From: a virus
Length of the DNA: 27,508 nucleotides
Direction: 5' to 3' (one strand)
IMG/VR virus record: IMGVR_UViG_3300049434_000039
Coordinates: 1-27,508 of that record
How positions within the stretch are numbered: position 1 is the first letter of the stretch; every line of letters starts with the position of its first letter. Made by a program: the position numbers and the translations under genes. Under the pieces are notes generated by a model. That model had not been told where the DNA came from. It did no database searches and saw only the letters and a program-made list of their open reading frames with translations. This document shows, in pieces, positions 1 to 7,622 of this stretch.

Positions 1-966
1 CTATTCAATGAAACTACAGCGCGGCTGCATATTGTATATGTTACTTTCCTCCTTGTTTTAATTACTTCTGATAGCTTTAATAGAAATGGCAATCCCTTCG
101 ATTGGTTAATTCCCATAGCTATATCCATCTTACTTATATTACCTGCCTCTCTTATAGCATCAGGGCGAACGATGAGAAACATACAAAACCTCAAAGATAA
201 GGGAGGTCATAAGCAGCATGAATGCGAGAATAATTCGGACAATGTGTGCATAAAATCACTTGGATGGAAACTATTCTGGAAGGTTTGTTTTATAAATGGT
301 TTTCTATCACTAGTCGCTGGACTGTTCTGTTTGTGGATAACGATTAACCCGTCATTTATCAAACATGGTCAAGCACTGCCTGTCCAAAGCAACTTGATAC
401 CAATCTATCAAACAGATGTTTATGCATCCTTTCAAACAACTTATAAGCAGATAGCACAAGAAACAGTGGATGAATTTGAAGAGGATATTTTGATGTTTAC
501 GGAAGATCAGATGAAGGACGCTGACTTAGATGCATCTTATTGGTTTAATTATAATGGAAACATTCATCTATTAAGTTCGACAGAAAATCAACCAATTCGG
601 AATATATTCCCTAACGATAGATCGTCAATTATTGGTTGTGGATTTGCTTATTCAAATCATTCTGTACGATGGGATGATAAAAGCAATCATGTTTTAATCA
701 TGCCTTTTAATGGAGACCCGCCATTTGAAGATAAAGGATGTGGTTATACTAAAGAGCCTCAAAGAAAAATCAAATCAATTGTTTGTGCTTCATATAATTC
801 TGAAAAAACCGCCGAGATGACCGTTGGTATCTGTATTTTCACGAGAAGCCAAGGAAAGATTTTCGTAAATCAATACAATGATTTTTTAAAGAAAAAAACT
901 GAAGAATTCTATTACTCTATACACCCGCTAATTAAAGATAAAATTCTAACGCCTCCGGCCCAATAA
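1..966 (+). CDS. Partial membrane protein, N-terminus outside window
   Basis: The frame is open from base 1, so the first ATG at 172 is probably not the true start; 321 codons are visible. At least two hydrophobic segments precede that ATG (about residues 11-20 and 38-52) and another follows near residues 96-114, so this is a multi-pass or membrane-anchored protein. The C-terminal ~200 residues are soluble; the stretch around IIGCGFAYSN and KSIVCASYN recalls a GAF-type sensory fold, but this is only an impression. The DNA is AT-rich, unlike the phage core. Function is not recognised; it could be host DNA or an accessory gene. Confidence 0.6.
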   Translation, partial: LFNETTARLHIVYVTFLLVLITSDSFNRNGNPFDWLIPIAISILLILPASLIASGRTMRNIQNLKDKGGHKQHECENNSDNVCIKSLGWKLFWKVCFINGFLSLVAGLFCLWITINPSFIKHGQALPVQSNLIPIYQTDVYASFQTTYKQIAQETVDEFEEDILMFTEDQMKDADLDASYWFNYNGNIHLLSSTENQPIRNIFPNDRSSIIGCGFAYSNHSVRWDDKSNHVLIMPFNGDPPFEDKGCGYTKEPQRKIKSIVCASYNSEKTAEMTVGICIFTRSQGKIFVNQYNDFLKKKTEEFYYSIHPLIKDKILTPPAQ

Positions 967-1317
967 GAATATAGATATGTGCGTGCTCTCAGCAGGCTTG
1001 TAGGCCACTTGTGCGCGATCTGCGGAACTATCACTAATCCTACGTTAAGAATTCTCTGCAATCGCGTAAAGGTCAACCTTCGCTCATTCCGCAATTCGGC
1101 ACAATAGATTTATCTTTTGGTCGTTAGTCTCAACTACAGAAATCGTCTTTCCCTTTTCATCAGTGAAGCGATACTTAACAAGTTTGCTCGCCGGAAGACT
1201 GGAGCGGAGCAATCAATCAGTTTGCTATTCTGTTTGAAGGCGAGTGCCGATTGCCGGACTCAATCAAAACTCACTTACACAGTCTGCTTAGAACGTCCCG
1301 CCGCTCTCACTTTTGCT
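967..1317. other. Gene-poor stretch with a possible gene remnant
   Basis: No convincing complete gene lies here. On the minus strand about 42 codons (1212 down to the TGA at 1084-1086) read as protein-like sequence including KYRFTDEKGKTI and LLCRIAE. There is no ribosome binding site or plausible start, and a stop lies directly upstream. It may be the tail of a decayed gene; chance cannot be excluded. Confidence 0.2.
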
Positions 1318-1788
1318 TCACCGTCTCCGAGGGGTGCGCCGAATGATTCTTATTATGCTGACTGGATGAATCTCCGTCCAGCCATGCCCGCCTTCACTAT
1401 CCAGTACGTAGTCGCCAGTGATAACAACGCGGTCGCCGATGGCGGGAATGGTTACGTTTTGTCGCCATCTCCGGCAGACTCCCATCGCGCTTGGTTGCGA
1501 GACCCTATTGATGCACATCGGCTCAACAACCAGATTGCCGCCTTGGATGTCTATGTTCTTCTGGTTGATTAGGTTCTGAAACTGCCGATCCAGTCGCACC
1601 CGCATGTGAAAGTCTCCGTCCTTTTCCGTTGGCATTTCAACCACCGTCCCGCTGACAGAGATGCACCATCTTTGCACCTATAGCCTTTGCGGGTTATAGA
1701 CGTGCCGCCATAGGGTAGGGTCACATTGGGCTTTAGCAATAATGGGGAGGCAGAGAATAAGGAGTGTGAAGAGGATTAGTTTTCTCAT
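1318..1788 (-). pseudogene. Secreted protein gene interrupted by an in-frame TAG
   Basis: On the minus strand an ATG at 1786-1788 opens a classic signal peptide (MRKLILFTLLILCLPIIAKA) followed by CDPTLWRHVYNPQRL. An in-frame TAG at 1678-1680 interrupts it, and the same frame then continues for 119 codons (CISVSGTVVEMP, later GDRVVITGDYVLDS and HGWTEIHPV). The two halves look like one family of small exported proteins with a DGD-type segment and a C-terminal W-x-EIHPV motif, which I recognise only as uncharacterised. A single substitution (for example AAG or CAG to TAG) explains the break. The downstream part could restart at the GTG right after the stop but would lack its signal peptide. Overlapping plus-strand ORFs are shadows. 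Confidence 0.6.
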
Positions 1789-2023
1789 GCGGCGGCTTAT
1801 ATCACAAGCCGTTTTGAGGGGCAATACTTTTACACCACCGTCTTAACACACCGAAAGTTAGACGGTTGTAATTAGAGAGCTTCATAATGAATTAAAGATG
1901 ATGAGATGTTGAGCGTTGAGATGGTTGTCTAAGAAACATGCATAGAGGTAGGAAGTAAGCTGTCGAGGCGTCGGGTTGAATAATGGGTTGTTAGATGCAC
2001 TAATCGTTAAATATTCCGACATC
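1789..2023. other. Intergenic, no gene seen
   Basis: AT-rich spacer between two minus-strand genes. I see no convincing ORF, tRNA or strong hairpin; a promoter for the interrupted gene would be expected here but none stands out. Confidence 0.3.
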
Positions 2024-2428
2024 TCACCGATACTTGAGGGGGTAATGTCTCCTACCTATAAGCGTCCCATCATTATTAGTTGCCGATACATTGACCGAAC
2101 CACGTCCGGGACCATAACTTGTATACTCTACACTGACAACACCATCTGCGGTAGAATAAAGTTCAACATTATGTCCTTCATTTTTATGAGTTGTGAAAGT
2201 CTTGAATTCTTCATCCCTATTAACTATGGAAGGTGTAAAAATTATTAAGGGCATATATAAGACAATAGATAAGATGATGGGAGACAAGAAGGGTTTTCTT
2301 ACAAGAGAACATCTATCCAGCTTTACTAAGGCGAGGAAACGAATATGACGAACATACTTCAAGATACCACAGATGATTGCTGCGAAAAGCGAAGCTAATA
2401 CACCGAGGGCGAAATCTTGCCAACTCAT
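2024..2428 (-). CDS. Small two-helix membrane protein, unknown
   Basis: 134 residues. Two hydrophobic helices are visible: about residues 6-24 (ALGVLASLFAAIICGIL) and 50-66 (SPIILSIVLYMPLIIF), joined by a basic loop (KYVRHIR, KLDR, LVRKP). A polar C-terminal domain of about 65 residues rich in T, S, N and G follows (VEYTSYGPG, NVSATNNDG). Given the basic loop, the C-terminal domain is probably outside. The minus strand was chosen over the overlapping plus-strand ORF (1976-2248) because it makes a coherent membrane topology and matches the orientation of the next two genes. No family recognised. Confidence 0.55.
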   Translation of the reverse strand: MSWQDFALGVLASLFAAIICGILKYVRHIRFLALVKLDRCSLVRKPFLSPIILSIVLYMPLIIFTPSIVNRDEEFKTFTTHKNEGHNVELYSTADGVVSVEYTSYGPGRGSVNVSATNNDGTLIGRRHYPLKYR

Positions 2429-2476
2429 ACGACCTCAATATAATCCTCACTTTATAGGAAAACAAGCATGAGATTG

Positions 2477-2508
2477 TTTGAATGATTTTTGCAGCGTTGG
2501 AAGGCTAT
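2477..2508 (+). repeat. 32-nt dispersed direct repeat, copy 1
   Basis: The stretch TTTGAATGATTTTTGCAGCG continuing through TTGGAAGGCTAT matches 21527-21558 at 30 of 32 positions in the same orientation. It lies in the gap between two minus-strand genes. A shorter resemblance (TTGCAGCGTT then AAAGCTAT) occurs at 3945-3962. Role unknown. Confidence 0.6.
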
Positions 2509-2543
2509 CTAATGATAGTCAAGATTGGTTTTTTCTGTATATT

Positions 2544-2996
2544 CTATTCAGGAGTGTTCCCGCTATCGTTAGAGAGACTTTCCAGGCGGTGAATCTTTTC
2601 CCTGGTATCTTTATCAAGCACGATTTGGGCTAATACCCTTTCATATAAACCTAAATACATTATCCGAGCCTGTGCGCTGGAAATATTATGCTCCCTTTTG
2701 GCTTTTTTTATTGAGTCCAGAGCCGATTCAATTTGTGGGTCTAAACTATGCCGACGAAATGCTGAAGGTAGATTGAAAACGAAGACTCCAAAGAGTAAAT
2801 AATATATCGTACCTATCCTAGTAAAATCGAGAGCTTTTTGAGCCTTTAACAATGGGTTGAAGATTTCAACCAGTCCATTAATGACAATACCGGAAAGAAC
2901 TCCCATGCTCGTACCTTTGGGGTTCATAATAAATAGGATGTCCGTAGCTCTTTTTACAACGTTAGTAGCAGAATCCTTACTTAGTAAATCGCTCAT
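2544..2996 (-). CDS. Membrane-associated protein, unknown, coupled to upstream gene
   Basis: 150 residues. The start ATG (2994-2996) overlaps the TGA of the upstream gene as ATGA, so the two are almost certainly translated together. Residues about 25-45 and 62-80 (IGTIYYLLFGVFVFNLPSA) are hydrophobic. The remainder is a charged helical tail (ALDSIKKAKREHN, QIVLDKDTREKIHRLE) that could form a coiled coil. It probably works with the 276-residue membrane protein encoded just before it. Family not recognised. Confidence 0.65.
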   Translation of the reverse strand: MSDLLSKDSATNVVKRATDILFIMNPKGTSMGVLSGIVINGLVEIFNPLLKAQKALDFTRIGTIYYLLFGVFVFNLPSAFRRHSLDPQIESALDSIKKAKREHNISSAQARIMYLGLYERVLAQIVLDKDTREKIHRLESLSNDSGNTPE

Positions 2997-3823
2997 GCCT
3001 CTGCCCCCCTTATCCCCTCAACAGGCTCATATTCATGCAAGTCGTCGATTCCAGGCACGGGCAGTATTTCCTTCAGACCTTGACCTCCCGAAAAATTCGA
3101 TTTATCTGCATGGCTCAATATAAACCCAAGAATCTCCCGTGCTTCATATTCATTAGTACCGTAAAGTCCTTTTCTAATCCGATATTCCAATATTTTCTGA
3201 TTAATAAACAATGCAAGAATAAGCCCTAAAATTAATAGAACTACTTCAGGTCTTATTTCTAAGTGAGAGAGTCGTGCGATGATGGTGTAAGTGATTAGAG
3301 AAATAAATAGGGAAAGGTACGCAACAAAATTCTGTTTAGCTTTGCGGCTTATTAATATGCCAACTATGGTAACGCCCAATGTATCTTTCTGCTTTTCGTG
3401 TCCTCCTCTTTGTTTTCGAGCGAATTCCAAAAAAGATGTAAACAATTTCAGATTTAGAATGATTGTGGCGTGTGTTGATATTTCTACAACTAACTGAATT
3501 ACCTTATCGAGCAAGCTATCGACAGACGGATACTTACTAAGTATTTCGTCGCTGATGTTTCGCATATCGGGCGGGCCAACATACTCTAATATCTTCAATA
3601 TAATTGATAAGTCGCTAGAACCTCTATATGTACGACCGATTTGAAATATTATCAGTATTATTATCAACAGAGTGACTATGGAGACAAATGCCAAACCTCT
3701 ATATGTCGTTGGCCTTTCTATTATCAAAGCACTCAGTAAAAACATCAATAAGCCTATTAGAACCGACATTACGATTTTAATCACTAAATATGAATACTTT
3801 GATATTTGTGAGCTGATACCCAT
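2993..3823 (-). CDS. Multi-pass membrane protein, unknown
   Basis: 276 residues with four evident transmembrane helices in two pairs: about residues 12-35 and 43-62 (the second ending TLLIIILIIFQIG), then about 165-185 (FVAYLSLFISLITYTII) and 193-208 (VVLLILGLILALFI). Between the pairs is a soluble helical region of about 90 residues with a basic stretch (FARKQRGGHEKQKD). The C-terminus is soluble and acidic. It is the first gene of a minus-strand pair, divergent from the phage early operon. AT-rich DNA suggests acquisition separate from the phage core. A two-component membrane exclusion or defence function is possible but not shown. Confidence 0.65.
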   Translation of the reverse strand: MGISSQISKYSYLVIKIVMSVLIGLLMFLLSALIIERPTTYRGLAFVSIVTLLIIILIIFQIGRTYRGSSDLSIILKILEYVGPPDMRNISDEILSKYPSVDSLLDKVIQLVVEISTHATIILNLKLFTSFLEFARKQRGGHEKQKDTLGVTIVGILISRKAKQNFVAYLSLFISLITYTIIARLSHLEIRPEVVLLILGLILALFINQKILEYRIRKGLYGTNEYEAREILGFILSHADKSNFSGGQGLKEILPVPGIDDLHEYEPVEGIRGAEA

Positions 3824-3864
3824 CTTATGAAGACCTCTAGAGGATAAAAAGGATAGTGCAAAGG

Positions 3865-3924
3865 GCTAACTTAAGTAAGGCTCAAGTTAGCAGGAATAAT
3901 GAGAACGAAGGCAAGATATTCCTG
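3865..3924. promoter_or_regulatory. Paired inverted repeats in divergent control region
   Basis: Two perfect 8-bp inverted repeats lie back to back: GCTAACTT (3865-3872) with AAGTTAGC (3884-3891), and CAGGAATA (3891-3898) with TATTCCTG (3917-3924). The loop of the first contains AAGGCTCA, echoing the conserved segment of the phage leaders. The position between divergent units suits an operator, but no binding protein is implied by sequence. Confidence 0.35.
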
Positions 3925-3961
3925 TAAAGGATGGCTGTCAATGCTTGCAGCGTTAAAGCTA

Positions 3962-3990
3962 TTGTAATCCCGTTCAGAGAGGACTATTAT
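3962..3990 (+). promoter_or_regulatory. Sigma70-like promoter of the early operon
   Basis: TTGTAA (3962-3967), a 17-bp spacer and TATTAT (3985-3990) form a good -35/-10 pair. The predicted start near 3997 puts the whole hairpin leader at 4021-4087 in the transcript ahead of the MuB-like gene. Confidence 0.5.
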
Positions 3991-4020
3991 CCTACCTACA
4001 GATTGAACCCCGCCAGAGGG

Positions 4021-4087
4021 TCTAAATAAAGTTTAGAGACTCGTAAAGAAGTCCGCTTACTCCGTGAAGGAGTCGGCGGGCTTTTTT
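4021..4087 (+). promoter_or_regulatory. Two-hairpin attenuator-like leader, copy A
   Basis: First hairpin: TCTAAA (4021-4026) with TTTAGA (4032-4037). Next comes GACT (4038-4041), CGTAAAGA and AGTC (4050-4053), which can pair with each other. Then a strong hairpin spans 4051-4081 (13 positions, one mismatch) followed by six T. A ribosome binding site (AGGAG) and the GTG start at 4140 follow. The genes upstream run the other way, so this terminator shape is not needed to end an upstream gene. Confidence 0.5.
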
Positions 4088-4139
4088 CGTTAATCCCGCC
4101 CGCCAAATCGTCAACTTCAAAACACATAGGAGAATTGCA

Positions 4140-5156
4140 GTGAGCATAGACCAGAAATTAAAGATTGTCGGTGGTGGCCCGCCCTGGGATGAAGACCTGC
4201 GGCAATGGCTCATCAAGCACATGAAAGAACACCAGCATTTGACGACGCTGGTGTTGTCGCGCTCTGACAGCATCGGCGTCTCGCGCACGGCTCTCGATTA
4301 TTACCTCGAAGGAACATATTTTCTGCCGAGGGAGTCAGGCGGGCAGGGCGTCAAGCCCGGCTCATCAAAGATTGAGAAGCAGATTCGCGCCTATCGTGAA
4401 CGCGTGGAGGGCACTGTGCGTCACGGCTATGCGAATACGTTTGTCGAAAGCCGAAGCTGGGTTCAACTTCAGCAGGCATGTGCGACGGCCATCGCTGAAA
4501 ATGTGATCGTTGTCGTTTACGGCAAACCCGGCGTGGGCAAGACGCGCGAGTTGACTGAATACGCGGTCAAGAAAATGACCACATCTCCGGTCATGATTCT
4601 CTGCTCGCCTAACATCACGTCGCGCTACTTCGTTCAGAAGCTTGCGCGCGAGCTTGGTCTCGATGACACACCAGTGACGGCCCGGCTCGAAGACAACATC
4701 GCTGAGAAGCTGAAGAAAAATCCGCGCCCCATCTTCGTTGACCAGGCGAATTTTCTTAACGAGAAATCGCTTGGCTCAATCTGCTATCTCTGGGATAAGG
4801 CGCGGATGCCTGTTGTGCTCGCGGGCACGACTCTTCTCTACGAACGCTTCACGACTTCGACGCTGACCGAAGATGTTCGGGCGCAACTCTCGTCCCGCGT
4901 CGCCATGCACTACCCGCTCGCAGAGCTTTCCATTGCAGAAGTGAAAGCAATCATCAAGCGAGCGTTGGGCGACGAAGCGACGGAAGAGGCGATCTCGCTA
5001 ATCTACAACGTGACGGGCGGCATCCATCGCCACGTTGACATGATCCTGCCCCGCATCAACGAACTCAAACAGCGCAACCGAGACAAATTGGAGCGGGGCG
5101 AAGTGTCATTGCTGGACGTGATTAACGCAGCCGGTCGCAGGCTGATGGCGGGGTGA
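4140..5156 (+). CDS. MuB/TniB-like AAA+ ATPase (transposition target-DNA protein)
   Basis: 338 residues. The N-terminal ~70 form an HTH-like domain (VSRTALDYYLEG), as in phage Mu B. The AAA+ core has Walker A GKPGVGKT (about 128-135), a Walker B-type segment PRPIFVDQANFL (about 195-206), sensor-1-like VVLAGTT and a C-terminal helical domain. In Mu, B binds DNA in an ATP-dependent way, selects the target and activates the MuA transposase. The start is GTG at 4140 with AGGAG eight bases upstream. It is the first gene of the early operon and overlaps the next by GTGA. A MuA-type transposase would normally lie directly upstream, but none is in this window; the partner may lie elsewhere in the genome. 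Confidence 0.85.
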   Translation: MSIDQKLKIVGGGPPWDEDLRQWLIKHMKEHQHLTTLVLSRSDSIGVSRTALDYYLEGTYFLPRESGGQGVKPGSSKIEKQIRAYRERVEGTVRHGYANTFVESRSWVQLQQACATAIAENVIVVVYGKPGVGKTRELTEYAVKKMTTSPVMILCSPNITSRYFVQKLARELGLDDTPVTARLEDNIAEKLKKNPRPIFVDQANFLNEKSLGSICYLWDKARMPVVLAGTTLLYERFTTSTLTEDVRAQLSSRVAMHYPLAELSIAEVKAIIKRALGDEATEEAISLIYNVTGGIHRHVDMILPRINELKQRNRDKLERGEVSLLDVINAAGRRLMAG

Positions 5157-5419
5157 AGCTTATGTCCGAATCAATTAACCAGATACGCCCTGTTGAAGAT
5201 GAAATCAAGGGGATTCGCTTTTACGACCTGGCGAGCAGTAGAGAAATGCTTTTGAGAGTCATGCCGAACTTGGAGCTTTGGCTTCTCTATAAGCATCCGG
5301 GCGGCGATTGGGTTTATCTGCGGCAAGCCACTGACGAAGACCTTCAGCGACTTAGGAAAGTGCTTGAAGAAGCTCAAAAGGCAATTCTCTCGCTATCCGT
5401 AACGCTGGCAAAAGTCTGA
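5153..5419 (+). CDS. Small early phage protein, unknown
   Basis: 88 residues from a GTG that overlaps the MuB-like stop (GTGA); an ATG at 5162 is an alternative start. Mixed alpha/beta composition with a C-terminal helix (DEDLQRLRKVLEEAQKAIL). No motif recognised. It is tightly packed in the early operon, and the next gene starts inside its stop codon (TGATG), which supports it being real. Confidence 0.65.
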   Translation: MKLMSESINQIRPVEDEIKGIRFYDLASSREMLLRVMPNLELWLLYKHPGGDWVYLRQATDEDLQRLRKVLEEAQKAILSLSVTLAKV

Positions 5420-5640
5420 TGAAAACAACAACGACAACAGTTCGCAAGTCCTCAGTCCCGGCAGTTACCGCGACACAGATTGTCTGCGGTGACTGTTCCG
5501 GCGAGGACTTCTTACCTATCAAGACGTTTCTGATGGCCGATGGCACTTGCTCCCGATGCGGAGGCCGCAATCACGTCCTGGCATCAACCCTATGTAGCGC
5601 GCTCTCGCGTTATATAACTATGGAGAAAATCGCATCATGA
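5419..5640 (+). CDS. Small zinc-ribbon protein
   Basis: 73 residues with two Cys pairs, CGDC (about 23-26) and CSRCGG (about 44-49), spaced C-x2-C-x17-C-x2-C, a standard zinc ribbon likely to bind nucleic acid or protein. The N-terminus is Thr/Lys-rich. The start overlaps the upstream stop by one base and its stop overlaps the next ATG (ATGA), so it is translationally coupled on both sides. Specific role unknown. Confidence 0.65.
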   Translation: MKTTTTTVRKSSVPAVTATQIVCGDCSGEDFLPIKTFLMADGTCSRCGGRNHVLASTLCSALSRYITMEKIAS

Positions 5641-6302
5641 ATAGAACACTCAAGCAGCAAGAAATCGCAAACAGGCTCGCGTCTGAGTTCGATATAGACG
5701 GAGAGCGCATACTTTTCCTTAACGATGATAAGCCTGAAGAGGCGTGGCTGAACGCCGAGGCTTTAACCACTATCGCTCGCCAATCTGGAAATTTTCAGGA
5801 GCTTGACGAAGGGTTTAATCAATACGTCCCGGCTCTCAACCAAATTATTCACGCGGCTACAGTAGTGGATGGAAATGGACGGCGATATACGCGAATCGGC
5901 GTCGCCACAATGGGCGAGAGCAAAGAAGTCAGTGAACACGATCTGGCAGCCGGTCGTGCGATGAGTGCGGCACTAACGGCTGCCGGTTTCAACCCGTTGC
6001 GTCCGGGCGGACTTGTAACGCTCGATCTGACTCTTTCACAGGACAACAATCTCTCCGCGCGGGTTGATGAAGCCCGATCTCGGACAACGGACTTGAAACG
6101 AATCCATGCCCTTGCTGTTGAAAAGGGTTTGATTACTTTCCCAGGCGGCGTCAAGGACTTGTCCAAGTATAGGGCAGAGTTAAAGAAAAACTACGGCGTG
6201 GCAACCGCAGGCAGTTTCGATGCAAACCAACGCGCCTCTCTCATTAACTTCCTTGAACGGATGTCAGACATTGAAGTTGATGAATTCGCTGACGTGGCTT
6301 GA
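5637..6302 (+). CDS. Early phage protein, unknown (possible DNA-annealing type)
   Basis: 221 residues, coupled to the zinc-ribbon gene by ATGA. The middle region, RRYTRIGVATMGES followed by HDLAAGRAMSAALTAAGF and NPL, loosely resembles the core of Rad52/ERF-type annealing proteins (Gly-rich strand, then a helix ending in a Gly). Lack of other motifs makes this a weak impression. The slot between MuB and GemA in Mu-like phages usually holds Gam and small early genes; it does not look like Gam. The C-terminus is acidic (DIEVDEFADVA). Confidence 0.6.
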   Translation: MNRTLKQQEIANRLASEFDIDGERILFLNDDKPEEAWLNAEALTTIARQSGNFQELDEGFNQYVPALNQIIHAATVVDGNGRRYTRIGVATMGESKEVSEHDLAAGRAMSAALTAAGFNPLRPGGLVTLDLTLSQDNNLSARVDEARSRTTDLKRIHALAVEKGLITFPGGVKDLSKYRAELKKNYGVATAGSFDANQRASLINFLERMSDIEVDEFADVA

Positions 6303-6334
6303 AAGTAAGTTATCAGTAGCCAGAGGGGTTGTAG

Positions 6335-6745
6335 ATGAGCGGTCAATTGAAATTTGAGCTTTACGAACAGGAGTTGCTGAATCCGCTTCGCGGGCATGAG
6401 CTATCCGAGATGGAGAGTTTTATTGCCAGCCTGTTATTGACGGCTTCAACGCACAGGCCGACGAGCATTAATGAGATCGTCCTGGCCGTCAAAGAACAGA
6501 AGGGCATGCGGCTCTCGCAGCGAGCAGTCAAACGCATCATCCGCGAGCTTCGTCAGGATCACAAATTTCCAATTCTCTCGCGCAAAGCTTCCCCTCCCGG
6601 CTATTGGTGGTGCGCGTCATCAGACGAAATGAAAGCGTTCATCGAGAGCTTTCGCAGGCAAGCTCTCGATGAACTTCATACCCTCTCAACCATGATTAAG
6701 CACAACTATCCGGCTCTTCAGGGTCAATTGAGATTTGAGGGTTGA
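6335..6745 (+). CDS. Winged-helix DNA-binding-like early protein
   Basis: 136 residues. Residues about 40-90 read as a winged helix: SINEIVLAVKEQKG, then the recognition-like helix SQRAVKRIIRELRQDHKFPI and a wing RKASPPGYWWC. A C-terminal helix (FIESFRRQALDELHTLS) may serve for dimerisation. Short wHTH proteins of this shape, with a PPGYWW-like wing, are common in phage early regions. Likely a DNA-binding regulator or replication accessory protein. Its stop overlaps the region where the next gene begins. Confidence 0.6.
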   Translation: MSGQLKFELYEQELLNPLRGHELSEMESFIASLLLTASTHRPTSINEIVLAVKEQKGMRLSQRAVKRIIRELRQDHKFPILSRKASPPGYWWCASSDEMKAFIESFRRQALDELHTLSTMIKHNYPALQGQLRFEG

Positions 6746-6747
6746 AT

Positions 6748-6996
6748 ATGGAATCCGAGCAAAAGAAATACTTTGCAGCGCGCAGTGAAACGCCGGAAGA
6801 AACAGCGCGAGTCCTACGCATGCGTAGAAGAAATGCGAACGTTTATCAACACCATTTCATTATCGTTGGTCCTGAAGCTCAGAATCCTTTTCTGCCTCAC
6901 ATGACAGTCTATGCAGCTACTTATTACGAAGATTGTTTAATGGCGCTACTCAAAGGAGAGAACCACACGGTTCCGCCGCCGCCACCAAGTTTTTAA
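6748..6996 (+). CDS. Small early phage protein, unknown
   Basis: About 82 residues from ATG 6748; a TTG at 6742 overlapping the previous stop is an alternative start. Basic N-terminal half (RVLRMRRRNANV), a hydrophobic strand (HHFIIVGPEA) and a poly-Pro tail (VPPPPPSF). No family recognised. It sits tightly in the early operon. Confidence 0.55.
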   Translation: MESEQKKYFAARSETPEETARVLRMRRRNANVYQHHFIIVGPEAQNPFLPHMTVYAATYYEDCLMALLKGENHTVPPPPPSF

Positions 6997-7016
6997 CTCT
7001 CAAAAGGAGGCACAAG

Positions 7017-7619
7017 ATGCCAGCAACAGCACGCCAAAACTCACAGGCCCAACAATCATCCCGTAACCGGATGCTCGCGGCCATCAATATCAAATTCAGA
7101 CAGGCAAGGCCGGATTTACGCCACGCGACCGATGAAGAGATTCGTGATGAGCGTCTCGCTTTTATCACCGACGCGCTGCACTTCAAGCGACCGCTCGCTT
7201 CCATGCGCAACCTGACGGATCGTCAACTCGGACTCGTGCTCGATGCGCTCAGGCGACTCGAAACGCAGCCCGCGCTGCCGAACAGCGAAGCCACGCCAGC
7301 GCCGAAGCCTGAGAACACAGGCGGCGCAAAAGTCATACATCTGGCAAGCGCCGAGCAGGTCCACACGATTAACAAGCTTCTGGATCACCTAAATTGGGAT
7401 TTGGACGTGCGCGCTGACTTCATCAGGAAGCGGTACAAGCGCAACGTTCCCACGATGCTCACTCCAAAGGATGCTAACTCCTGCATCATGGTCCTCCTGA
7501 CAATCGCGGCGTCACGAGCCGTCCGAAGTCGCGGCGTGTCTCGTGTCTCTCGCCTGATGATTCGACAGGAGATTCCTGACCTGAAGGCTCGGCTCGGCAT
7601 TGATCGGAAGGAGGGATGA
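7017..7619 (+). CDS. GemA/gp16-like regulatory protein (DUF1018-like)
   Basis: About 200 residues. The start at 7017 is preferred over an in-frame ATG at 6933 because AAAAGGAGG lies a few bases upstream. Two features match Mu gp16 (GemA): an N-terminal segment with ASMRNLTDRQLGLVLDALRR, and a C-terminal segment beginning EQVHTINKLLDHLNWD, FIRKRYKRN and LTPKDANSCIMVLLTIA. The linker is Pro/Ala-rich. In Mu, GemA modulates host gene expression and DNA supercoiling. The position in the late part of the early operon fits. Confidence 0.65.
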   Translation: MPATARQNSQAQQSSRNRMLAAINIKFRQARPDLRHATDEEIRDERLAFITDALHFKRPLASMRNLTDRQLGLVLDALRRLETQPALPNSEATPAPKPENTGGAKVIHLASAEQVHTINKLLDHLNWDLDVRADFIRKRYKRNVPTMLTPKDANSCIMVLLTIAASRAVRSRGVSRVSRLMIRQEIPDLKARLGIDRKEG

Positions 7620-7622
7620 GTG

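Noticed and set aside
1117-1572. Plus-strand ORF of 151 codons
   Set aside because: It is antisense to the interrupted secreted protein, whose signal peptide and family-like motifs are far more convincing.
1976-2248. Plus-strand ORF of 90 codons
   Set aside because: Overlaps the minus-strand membrane protein, which has coherent topology and operon orientation; the plus ORF shows neither.
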